Shown in pieces: positions 16,715 to 23,976 of a stretch of DNA of 40,413 bases. How positions within the stretch are numbered: the first letter of the stretch is position 1; each line of letters opens with the position of its first letter. The translations under genes were made by a program, and so were the position numbers. The notes beneath the pieces were generated by a model, which was not told the origin of the DNA, searched no databases, and worked only from the letters and a program-made list of their open reading frames with translations. Origin of the DNA: RI-283 sp964487925 (GTDB lineage Bacteria > Pseudomonadota > Gammaproteobacteria > SZUA-140); contig CAZASZ010000011.1 in NCBI GenBank assembly GCA_964487925.1, forward strand, positions 1-40,413, in the 5' to 3' direction.

Positions 16715-17476
16715 TCAATACCGCAGCCGGTAGCCCCGTTTCAGTACAAACAGAGTCAGACCAACCAACGCGACGAAAAAGCCGAGCACGACGCCCAGGC
16801 TGGCCTCCGGGCTCACATCCGAGATCCCAAAAAACCCATAGCGGAAGCCGTCAATCATATAGAACAAGGGATTTAGATGAGACATCCCCTGCCAAAAAGG
16901 AGGCAGGGAGTGTATGGAGTAAAAAACCCCACTCAGGAAGGTCAGCGGTAACACTACAAAGTTCTGAAAGCTTGCGAGTTGGTCGAATTTTTCCGCCCAA
17001 ATACCGGCTATGATGCCCAATGTAGCCAGGATTGCCCCACCCAGGGCAGCGAAAATCACGATAAAAAATAGGCTGTGCATAGGCACGGCAGCAAACGGCA
17101 AGGCCGCTAGATAGACGCCAAGGCCGACAATCAGCCCGCGCAGAACGGCTGCCAACACAAAGGCTGCGTAGAATTCGAGATAAGACAACGGCGCCAGAAG
17201 TACAAAGACAATATTCCCGGTAACCTTGGACTGGATCAAGCTGGACGAACTATTCGCAAAGGCGTTCTGAATGATAGCCATCATGATCAGCCCCGGAACC
17301 AGAAACGCCATATAGTCGATTTGACCGTAGACTTGCACATGGGCGCCTATCGCATGGGCGAAGACCAGCAGATACAGCAGCGTCGTAACCATGGGGGCCA
17401 GGATGGTCTGCAACATGACCTTATAGACGCGCAGAACCTCCTTGTAAAACAGGGTGCGAAAGCCTTTCATCGCCAT
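16715..17476 (-). CDS. yadH: ABC-2 type transporter permease, YadH-like
   Basis: The 253-residue integral membrane protein has about six hydrophobic segments. Its LNPLFYMIDGFRYGFFG motif near the C terminus is typical of the ABC-2 exporter family that includes YadH, NodJ and drug exporters. It begins at an ATG overlapping the stop of the ATPase gene (TGATG), so the two are coupled and form one transporter. The substrate is unknown. Length matches E. coli YadH (256). Confidence 0.9.
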   Translation of the reverse strand: MAMKGFRTLFYKEVLRVYKVMLQTILAPMVTTLLYLLVFAHAIGAHVQVYGQIDYMAFLVPGLIMMAIIQNAFANSSSSLIQSKVTGNIVFVLLAPLSYLEFYAAFVLAAVLRGLIVGLGVYLAALPFAAVPMHSLFFIVIFAALGGAILATLGIIAGIWAEKFDQLASFQNFVVLPLTFLSGVFYSIHSLPPFWQGMSHLNPLFYMIDGFRYGFFGISDVSPEASLGVVLGFFVALVGLTLFVLKRGYRLRY

Positions 17477-18405
17477 CAAAACCCTTCCTTTCGGGTCAGA
17501 TCCATGAATACATCCTCGAGATCCGCGCGCTCGGTCCGAACCTCCAAGACCGTGATATTGTTTACCTGAAAAACTTCTAGCGCGGCCATCATGGCGACCC
17601 CGCAGTCGCCCTTGGTCTCAAGGACGCAACACTGTTCCGTGGCTTGCGAAAAATGCCTGCGGACCGCCTCTGGTAACGCCGCCACCGGTCGATCCACTGT
17701 AAATTCGATCGATCTGACCTGATCCTCGCCGCGGCTCAGCAGACCCTGCTTGCTGTCCAGAGCAACTACCCGCCCCAGGTTGAGAATCGCAATATGCTCG
17801 CAAAGGGTCTCCGCCTCCTCGAGATAGTGAGTCGTCAGAATGATGGTATGTCCTTCCTCGTGGAGCCGGCGGATCAACGCCCAGAGCAGTTGGCGGACCT
17901 CGATGTCCACACCAGCCGTAGGCTCGTCAAGGATGATGATGTCGGGTCGGTGGACAAGCGCCTGGGCGATCAGAACCCGCCGCTTCATACCCCCGGACAG
18001 GGCGCGCATATTGCTCTCGGCCTTATCCTGCAACCTAAGTTCGTATAAGAGTCGCTCGATCCAGTCGTAGTTCTCTCTGCCCCGGCCAAAATAGCCGGAC
18101 TGAATCCGCAAGACCTCGCGCACCGTGAAAAAGGCGTCAAAGACGAGTTCCTGTGGGACGACACCGAGACATCTGCGGGCCGACTGGTAGTCGGTGATGA
18201 CATCGTGACCCATGACGCTGACCGTACCTTGAGCAGGCCGAGCTAGGCCGGCAATGGTATTGATCAAGGTCGATTTTCCGGCGCCGTTGGGGCCCAGGAG
18301 ACCAAAGAAGGCCCCTTTGGGTATCTCTAGGTCGATGCCGTCTAGTGCGGTGAGCTCACCGTAGTGCTTATACAGCCCTTTGATCGCGATCGCAGGTTCA
18401 GACAT
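17476..18405 (-). CDS. yadG: ABC transporter ATP-binding protein, YadG-like
   Basis: The ATPase has Walker A GPNGAGKST, Q-loop VVPQELVFD, signature LSGGMKRR, Walker B IIILDEPTAGVD and the switch His in ILTTHYLEEAE. A C-terminal regulatory extension follows (about 225-309). I start it at the ATG at 18405 (309 residues, matching the family); a GTG at 18441 would add twelve residues. It drives the permease encoded immediately downstream. The substrate cannot be told; YadGH itself is poorly characterised. Confidence 0.93.
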   Translation of the reverse strand: MSEPAIAIKGLYKHYGELTALDGIDLEIPKGAFFGLLGPNGAGKSTLINTIAGLARPAQGTVSVMGHDVITDYQSARRCLGVVPQELVFDAFFTVREVLRIQSGYFGRGRENYDWIERLLYELRLQDKAESNMRALSGGMKRRVLIAQALVHRPDIIILDEPTAGVDIEVRQLLWALIRRLHEEGHTIILTTHYLEEAETLCEHIAILNLGRVVALDSKQGLLSRGEDQVRSIEFTVDRPVAALPEAVRRHFSQATEQCCVLETKGDCGVAMMAALEVFQVNNITVLEVRTERADLEDVFMDLTRKEGF

Positions 18406-18502
18406 CTGCGTCAGCGCCGCCTCAACCGGCTGCGTCGCCACGCGTTCGCCGAAACGGCGCTATTAAACGAACAAGGTCGGCGCAAGCATACAACTAGGGC
18501 GA

Positions 18503-19726
18503 TCAACCCTCAAAACGCGCAAAGACGAGCGAACAGTTGGTGCCGCCGAATCCAAAGCTGTTGGACATGGCCCGACGGATATCGATATCATCCATGCGCT
18601 CCCTAATGACGGGCGCACCGACCATATCGGGGTCCAAATTGTCGATATTCGCCGATGCGGCGGCAAACCTGTTCTGCATCATGAGGAGGGTATATATGGC
18701 CTCATTGGCGCCCGCCGCGCCCAGGGCGTGACCGGTCAGTGACTTGGTCGATGAAAATGGCGGGATCGCGTCACCAAAGACGGTCCGCAAGGCCTCGACC
18801 TCCTTGAGGTCCCCTGCCGGGGTACTGGTCCCATGGGTGTTGACGTAATCTATCGACGCGCCATCGAGATCGTTCATGGCCCGCTGCATGCAACGTACAG
18901 CCCCCTCGCCCGAAGGCGCAACCATGTCATAGCCATCGGATGTGGCACCGTAACCAACGACCTCGGCGAGGATATTCGCTCCTCTGGCCCTGGCATGCTC
19001 AAGCTCTTCAAGGACGACGATACCGCCACCGCCGGAGATCACAAAGCCGTCACGATCAGCGTCATAGGCACGAGACGCATGCTGGGGTGTCGCATTGTAC
19101 TTCGACGACAACGCGGCCATGCCATCGAACAGCATGGTCATCGTCCAGTCCAGCTCCTCTCCACCACCTGCAAAGACAATATCCTGCTTGCCCATCTGGA
19201 TCTGTTCATAGCCCGCACCGATACAGTGCGCGCTAGTCGAACAGGCCGAGCTGATGGAATAGTTTACGCCCTTGATCTTGAAAGCCGTGGACAGATTCGC
19301 GCTCGTCGTGCTGCCCATAGTACGGGGCACCATATAGGGCCCGACACGCTTCGCGCCCCTAGCGCGCAGGGTCTCGACAGCGTCGAGGAAGTTCTTGTTG
19401 GAGGCCCCACCCGAACCGACAATCAAACCCGTCCGGGGGTTGGATACCTGATCCGCATCCAGATCCGCCTCGGCGATCGCCTGATCCATCGCGATATAGG
19501 CATAGGCCGCTGCATCCCCCATGAAGCGCAACAGCTTTCTATCGATAAGCGCAGCAGTATCGATCCCGAGAGCGCCATGCACATGGCTTCTGAAACCCAA
19601 CTCTGCATATTTGTCACTATATACGATCCCGGATCGACCTTCCTTCAAAGAGGCCAGCACCGCTTCCCGATCGTTTCCGATACTCGAGACAATTCCCGTT
19701 CCGGTAATAACGACGCGTTTCATCAT
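18503..19726 (-). CDS. fabB: 3-oxoacyl-[acyl-carrier-protein] synthase I
   Basis: FabB elongates cis-unsaturated acyl-ACPs in type II fatty acid synthesis. The 407-residue protein has the KAS active-site triad: Cys in SISSACSTSAHCIG (about residue 162), His in VNTHGTSTPAGD and His in KSLTGHALGAAGA. The N-terminal MKRVVITGTGIVSSIG is FabB-like. It begins 3 nt after fabA, the dehydratase/isomerase that makes its substrate, in the standard fabA-fabB operon. Confidence 0.97.
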   Translation of the reverse strand: MMKRVVITGTGIVSSIGNDREAVLASLKEGRSGIVYSDKYAELGFRSHVHGALGIDTAALIDRKLLRFMGDAAAYAYIAMDQAIAEADLDADQVSNPRTGLIVGSGGASNKNFLDAVETLRARGAKRVGPYMVPRTMGSTTSANLSTAFKIKGVNYSISSACSTSAHCIGAGYEQIQMGKQDIVFAGGGEELDWTMTMLFDGMAALSSKYNATPQHASRAYDADRDGFVISGGGGIVVLEELEHARARGANILAEVVGYGATSDGYDMVAPSGEGAVRCMQRAMNDLDGASIDYVNTHGTSTPAGDLKEVEALRTVFGDAIPPFSSTKSLTGHALGAAGANEAIYTLLMMQNRFAAASANIDNLDPDMVGAPVIRERMDDIDIRRAMSNSFGFGGTNCSLVFARFEG

Positions 19727-19729
19727 AAG

Positions 19730-20284
19730 CTACGCGAAATTCTCCGATGTTGTGAACAACCCAACCCTCAGATCTTTGGCCTGATAGATGACCTTGCCGT
19801 CGGCCTCCATCTCGGCATCGGCGATCCCCATGACCAACTTGCGCATGATCACACGTTTGAGATCGATACGATAACGCACCAATTTGACATCCGGGGTCAC
19901 CTGACCACTGAACTTGACCTCGCCACAGCCCAAGGCGCGACCGTGCCCGGGTCCACCCATCCAACCCAGGTAGAAGCCAACCAGTTGCCACATCGCATCC
20001 AGTCCAAGGCAGCCTGGCATGACCGGATCACCCTGAAAGTGGCAACCAAAAAACCACAGATCCGGACTGATATCCAATTCGGCAACGATGCAGCCTTTGC
20101 CATATGATCCCGTTTTCTCCGAAATCTCGACGATGCGATCGAACATCAGCATCGGCGGCAGCGGGAGCTGGGCATTACCTGGTCCGAAGAGCTCACCGCG
20201 CCCGCAGGTGAGAAGCTCATCCTTGGTATAACTGTTTTGTTTATTGGTCACTGCCTGAGAAACCTGTTGTTTGATGCCTGACAT
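19730..20284 (-). CDS. fabA: 3-hydroxydecanoyl-ACP dehydratase/isomerase
   Basis: FabA dehydrates 3-hydroxydecanoyl-ACP and isomerises it to the cis-3 form, the entry to unsaturated fatty acids. The 184-residue protein has PPMLMFDRIVEISE, the active-site His in WFFGCHFQGDPVMPGCLGLDAMWQ (with the catalytic Asp of the helix) and CGEVKFSGQV. I start it at the ATG at 20284, with AAAGG 5 nt upstream. That Shine-Dalgarno overlaps the stop of the propeller gene, so fabA may be translationally coupled to it. The protein is a little longer than E. coli FabA (172). Confidence 0.97.
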   Translation of the reverse strand: MSGIKQQVSQAVTNKQNSYTKDELLTCGRGELFGPGNAQLPLPPMLMFDRIVEISEKTGSYGKGCIVAELDISPDLWFFGCHFQGDPVMPGCLGLDAMWQLVGFYLGWMGGPGHGRALGCGEVKFSGQVTPDVKLVRYRIDLKRVIMRKLVMGIADAEMEADGKVIYQAKDLRVGLFTTSENFA

Positions 20285-20292
20285 TGATGCCT

Positions 20293-21561
20293 TTACCCCT
20301 CGATCAGCCACAGACGCGAATGACGGTCGCCGGGCGCCACCGGTAACTTCGTCACGCCAGATGAGCCATCACCGTCGAGCACTGCAACCTCGCCGTTGTC
20401 GCCCAGGGAGGCGAATATCCGCGTACTGCCATCCCTCAGGGTTTGGAAATCGAGGGTCCCCACGGGCACCCCCAGTCTTAGCTCGTTGATGACCTTTAGT
20501 TCCGGCAAGGACGTCAGATCGATAATCAGGAGCACATCAGCCTTACAATTCGCCTGTTGTTCCGGGCTACCTGAGGCCGACGCCGTCAAATAAAGCCGGC
20601 TCCCGTCGGGACTGAAATAATATTTACTGATATAGAGATCGGACAGCTCGATGCTGGCCACGGTCTCACGTTTCTCGGCATCCAACACACTCAAACGAGC
20701 GGTAACATGCTCGGGATCGGACTTTCGATCCGCACCACGCCCAATCAAATAGCCGCCACAAGGCGTTGCAAATAGATTGCTGTGCCCCTTAAATGGAATG
20801 CGGTCGATGATCTCGTCCGTTCTCGGATCAATCACGGCAACCGTGCCATAACCATTGTTCAGGTTGTAGATCAAACCTGTCTTGGAGCAAAAATCGATGC
20901 CGTGCGGAAAAGCATTATTTGCCGAACCCGGTGACACCGGCTCCGACTCCTTATCTGCCTCACGCAGGTCTATCGTCGCCACGACCTGAAGATAACTGGA
21001 TGCATCGTCGGGGTCGTTCCCGATCACAGACAAACTGCCGTCCTTGAGATTGCTGATATAGGCCTTCGCTGGGATCTCGGGCGAGTTATCCGTCGGATGA
21101 CTATACGCAGCCTGGTGGTGCCCACGACCGACGCAGATCGTACCCAGGTAACAGGCTCGGGCACTATCCACCTCATTTATCACTGTGACCGAAGATCCCT
21201 TGTCGCCACAATTGAGCGTATCGTTCCCTGTCGCTTTGTCACCATCATTCATGAACCAAGCCCGCGTGCTGTAACCGTCACGATAGATATGCGCCGGAAA
21301 GGTATCTGCAGGCAGACCGTCGTTGAAAGCTATAGATTTGGCAATCGGATCAAAGAGTATGACCTGATGAGCCTCGGTCAGACCAATCAGCATAGGCCGA
21401 CGCATGGCATCAAGGCCGGTCTCCGCTAGCCGTGGGATCTGAACAGCCTCGCAGCCGTCGAAACCGTTATTGACCACGGTTATCGCGCCCGTCTTCCTGT
21501 CCCCGATGTAATAAGCTAGACAAAAGTCGCCCGGCAAGACGTTATTCTCAGCAATTTTCAT
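20293..21561 (-). CDS. Predicted cytoplasmic beta-propeller protein of unknown function
   Basis: This 422-residue protein has no signal peptide or membrane segment. It contains repeated blade-like segments in which a short hydrophobic strand is followed by Asp/Gly turns and Pro (for example GTVAVIDPRTDEIIDRIPF, LSVLDAEKRETVASIEL and GEVAVLDGDGSSGVTKLPV), as in YVTN/lactonase-like propellers. About eight Cys are scattered through it and a His-rich loop (GRGHHQAAYSHP) is near residue 150. It ends 8 nt before fabA, whose Shine-Dalgarno overlaps its stop, so the two are probably cotranscribed. There is no strong Shine-Dalgarno for its own ATG. I do not recognise a named family and assign no function. 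Confidence 0.65.
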   Translation of the reverse strand: MKIAENNVLPGDFCLAYYIGDRKTGAITVVNNGFDGCEAVQIPRLAETGLDAMRRPMLIGLTEAHQVILFDPIAKSIAFNDGLPADTFPAHIYRDGYSTRAWFMNDGDKATGNDTLNCGDKGSSVTVINEVDSARACYLGTICVGRGHHQAAYSHPTDNSPEIPAKAYISNLKDGSLSVIGNDPDDASSYLQVVATIDLREADKESEPVSPGSANNAFPHGIDFCSKTGLIYNLNNGYGTVAVIDPRTDEIIDRIPFKGHSNLFATPCGGYLIGRGADRKSDPEHVTARLSVLDAEKRETVASIELSDLYISKYYFSPDGSRLYLTASASGSPEQQANCKADVLLIIDLTSLPELKVINELRLGVPVGTLDFQTLRDGSTRIFASLGDNGEVAVLDGDGSSGVTKLPVAPGDRHSRLWLIEG

Positions 21562-21617
21562 AGTGCTAGGGTTCCCCAGATATATCGTTCTACTACTCTG
21601 ACGGGGGCCAGATGACC

Positions 21618-21812
21618 TTACTGACCGGATGCATTATGCTCCCGCCTCGCCAAACGTATCATGATGACGATAGGCAGCACGATCACCACAAAAATGGCTA
21701 GGCCAACCATCGCATCTCCGGAGAGTGCGTGGCTTTCGGCCAAAACGGTCAACAGGAAGATGGCTCCAGCGGCGCTACCGCCGTAAATCAATAGCCGTAT
21801 TAGGTCTTTCAT
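21618..21812 (-). CDS. Small two-helix membrane protein
   Basis: The 64-residue protein has two hydrophobic segments, at about 5-24 and 33-54 (VGLAIFVVIVLPIVIMIRL), and a short charged C-terminal tail. GGAG lies 10 nt before the ATG. It precedes the propeller gene by 56 nt on the same strand. No family is recognised. The hydrophobic pattern and Shine-Dalgarno make it likely to be a real gene. Confidence 0.55.
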   Translation of the reverse strand: MKDLIRLLIYGGSAAGAIFLLTVLAESHALSGDAMVGLAIFVVIVLPIVIMIRLARREHNASGQ

Positions 21813-21926
21813 AGTGGATTTGCTCCGGCCTTTTAGTTATTTACCACCCCCGCGGCGATAACCCCCGACCAGGGCCTACCAATCGGGATCTCCCCCGGGG
21901 GAACATTATGCCCATTTTTGAAACTG

Positions 21927-21945
21927 GATGCCATTTCACGGCATC
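21927..21945 (-). terminator. Candidate weak terminator after sthA
   Basis: GATGCC (21927-21932) and GGCATC (21940-21945) form a 6-bp stem with a 7-nt loop just after the sthA stop. On the minus strand it is followed by a mixed A/T stretch and not by a clean T-run. A 12-nt G/C palindrome lies nearby around 21890. Confidence 0.3.
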
Positions 21946-21952
21946 GTAACGA

Positions 21953-23320
21953 TCAGCTAATCCGGTTCAGCCCGTTCAAGGCCGCCACACGATAGGCCTC
22001 TGCCATGGTCGGATAGTTAAACGTGGTATTCGCGAAGTATTTCAGAGAGTTGGCCTCTCCAGACTGACTCATGACCACTTGGCCAATATGGATAATCTCA
22101 GACGCCTGGACACCGAAGCAATGAATCCCCAGTATTTCCAGGGTCTCGCGATGAAACAGGATCTTGAGCATACCGCTGGTCTGGCCAAGAATCTGGGCCC
22201 GGGCGAGATGCCGAAACATGGACCGGCCAACCTCGTAGGGGATCTTTCGATCGGTCAGGTCACGCTCGGTGGCGCCGATACAGCTAACCTCTGGAATAGT
22301 GTAGATCCCGGTTGGGATATCTTCGATCAGGCGACTATCGCACTCACCGAAAACCAAGTGCGTCGCCGCAAAACGGCCCTGATCGTAAGCCGCGCTCGCC
22401 AGATTCGGGTAGCCGACCACGTCGCCTACCGCATAGATGTGCGGACACGCTGTTTGATAACACTCGTTGACCGGAATCACACCGCGAGAAGTGACCTCGA
22501 TGCCCAGGCCCTCCAGCCCCATATTGCCAGCGTTTCCGACACGACCCTGGGCCCATAGCAGGAATTCACCGTTAATTTTCTTGTTGGACTGGGTATGAAG
22601 CGACACGCCGTGGTCGTCGATCTCGACACGCGCATAGGTCTCGTCATGACGAATCACGACCCCGCGCTCACGCAGGTGGTAGGCAAGGGCGTCGATGATC
22701 TCATCATCGAGATAGGACAACAACCGGGAACGACTGTTGACGAGATTGACCTTGACACCCATCTCGCGAAATATCGACGCATACTCGCAACCGATTACGC
22801 CAGCACCGTAAATAATAAGCGAACGCGGGGTGTCTTCCAACTTGAGAATCGTATCGCTGTCAAGAATACGGGGATGACTGAAATCGAGATCGTCGGGGCG
22901 ATAAGGGCGCGACCCGGTCGCGATCACAAAATAATCGGCCGTTAGCCTGCCTCGACTGTGGCCTCGATTGGAAATCTGAAGGGAATGCTCATCCGTGAAA
23001 CTGGCCCGTCCCTGCAAGATATCGACGCCGTTTCGGGAATAAAAGCTATGGCGCATCCTGACCTGCTGGTCGATGACCATACGGGCGGACCCTAAAAGGC
23101 GAGGATAACGCTGCTGTCCCTGTCCCGGGTCATAGATGTGGGACTCCACGACCTGGCGCAGGCTCTTACTCGGAATGGTACCGCGGTGGGTGCAATTACC
23201 ACCCACCTCGGCATATTCTTCGACCATTGCGACCCGTTTACCCTCTTTGACGGCCTTCATCGCGGCCCCTTCACCACCGGGGCCGCTACCAATCACTATG
23301 ACATCATAGTGAAGATCCAT
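21953..23320 (-). CDS. sthA: Soluble pyridine nucleotide transhydrogenase
   Basis: SthA is a cytoplasmic flavoprotein that exchanges hydride between NADPH and NAD+. The 455-residue protein belongs to the disulfide reductase fold, with GSGPGGEGAAMKA for FAD and a second Rossmann motif GAGVIGCEYAS. The redox CxxxxC is replaced by GGNCTHRGTIPSKSLR: the second Cys is Thr, the hallmark that separates SthA from lipoamide dehydrogenase and mercuric reductase. The C-terminal dimer motif FNYPTMAEAYR is present. Length is typical (E. coli 466). Confidence 0.95.
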   Translation of the reverse strand: MDLHYDVIVIGSGPGGEGAAMKAVKEGKRVAMVEEYAEVGGNCTHRGTIPSKSLRQVVESHIYDPGQGQQRYPRLLGSARMVIDQQVRMRHSFYSRNGVDILQGRASFTDEHSLQISNRGHSRGRLTADYFVIATGSRPYRPDDLDFSHPRILDSDTILKLEDTPRSLIIYGAGVIGCEYASIFREMGVKVNLVNSRSRLLSYLDDEIIDALAYHLRERGVVIRHDETYARVEIDDHGVSLHTQSNKKINGEFLLWAQGRVGNAGNMGLEGLGIEVTSRGVIPVNECYQTACPHIYAVGDVVGYPNLASAAYDQGRFAATHLVFGECDSRLIEDIPTGIYTIPEVSCIGATERDLTDRKIPYEVGRSMFRHLARAQILGQTSGMLKILFHRETLEILGIHCFGVQASEIIHIGQVVMSQSGEANSLKYFANTTFNYPTMAEAYRVAALNGLNRIS

Positions 23321-23368
23321 CCGTTTACCGCCTCCGGGTCAGTTGGCGGTAGCAGGGTGATTGCCGCC

Positions 23369-23385
23369 CGAACTTATAAAGTTCG
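23369..23385. repeat. 17-bp perfect inverted repeat between cspA-type gene and sthA
   Basis: CGAACTT (23369-23375) and AAGTTCG (23379-23385) are separated by ATA. No T-tract follows on the minus strand, so it is not a standard intrinsic terminator. It may be an RNA hairpin ending the cold-shock transcript or a protein-binding palindrome. Confidence 0.45.
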
Positions 23386-23392
23386 AGAGCAC

Positions 23393-23599
23393 TCAATCCG
23401 CGCTGGTGACGCGGCTCGCCTGGGGGCCCTTCGGACCGTTTTCGACGTCGAACGACACTGCCTGTCCCTCTGCAAGGGTCTTGAAACCACTGCCCTCAAT
23501 CGCAGAAAAGTGCACAAACACATCGGCGCTACCATCAGACGGGGCAATAAAACCAAAGCCCTTTGCCTCGTTAAACCACTTGACGGTTCCTGTAGCCAT
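23393..23599 (-). CDS. Cold-shock protein, CspA family
   Basis: The 68-residue protein is a complete cold-shock domain with RNP1 (KGFGFIAP) and RNP2 (VFVHFSAI) motifs and the opening MATGTVKWFNEAKG. It binds single-stranded nucleic acid as an RNA chaperone. GAGGAG lies 6 nt before the ATG. A promoter about 150 nt upstream (23751-23778) would give a long 5' leader, as in cold-inducible cspA genes. Whether this copy is cold-induced or constitutive cannot be decided. Confidence 0.96.
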   Translation of the reverse strand: MATGTVKWFNEAKGFGFIAPSDGSADVFVHFSAIEGSGFKTLAEGQAVSFDVENGPKGPQASRVTSAD

Positions 23600-23750
23600 T
23601 ACTTTCTCCTCAACACGGATAAACTTTACACAAGGTTAAAACGGCACATATATGCCGCAGACAAAATGATATTGCAGATTACGGGAAGGGACACACAGCA
23701 TACACCAGGAGGGAACTGCTAGACACGCCTCAGAAATTTGCAACGGTCGC

Positions 23751-23778
23751 ATTGTAACCGATATCGAATAGAACACAA
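23751..23778 (-). promoter_or_regulatory. Probable sigma-70 promoter of the cold-shock gene
   Basis: On the minus strand TTGTGT (23773-23778) and TACAAT (23751-23756) are separated by 16 nt. The predicted start near 23744 would leave a leader of about 145 nt before the ATG at 23599, similar in size to the E. coli cspA leader. Confidence 0.5.
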
Positions 23779-23880
23779 ACATATTTTCAGTGTTTTTTTC
23801 ATGTGATTTATTACGCGTTGCAAGAGCGCAAAACGCTACTCTGGCGCTCATACTAGCAATCAACAGCGGTTTATACAGAA

Positions 23881-23908
23881 TTGACTGAGGGCGCCTCATC
23901 TGTATGGT
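23881..23908 (+). promoter_or_regulatory. Probable sigma-70 promoter of the TVP38 fusion gene
   Basis: TTGACT (23881-23886) and TATGGT (23903-23908) lie 16 nt apart on the plus strand, about 70 nt before the ATG at 23977. The -35 is 5/6 and the -10 4/6 to consensus. Confidence 0.45.
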
Positions 23909-23976
23909 CGATGGCATTCTGGCGACATAATGGGTACCGGATATGACACGTCGATAAACAAGGGACCACTATTGAA

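Larger units (their letters stand above)
23600..23976. other. 377-nt divergent intergenic region between cspA-type gene and TVP38 fusion gene
   Basis: No gene is supported here. The minus-strand part nearest the cold-shock gene is its probable long leader (about 23600-23744), and outward-facing promoters lie at 23751-23778 (minus) and 23881-23908 (plus). The stretch 23760-23880 is A/T-rich compared with its surroundings. An open minus-strand reading at 23636-23917 has no Shine-Dalgarno and no protein-like composition. Confidence 0.6.

Noticed and set aside
18833..20107. Long plus-strand open frame (424 codons) opposite fabB and fabA
   Set aside because: Antisense shadow of two certain genes; the translation has no recognisable domain.
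23636..23917. Minus-strand open frame of 93 codons in the cold-shock upstream region
   Set aside because: No Shine-Dalgarno, irregular composition, and it overlaps the predicted cold-shock promoter and leader.
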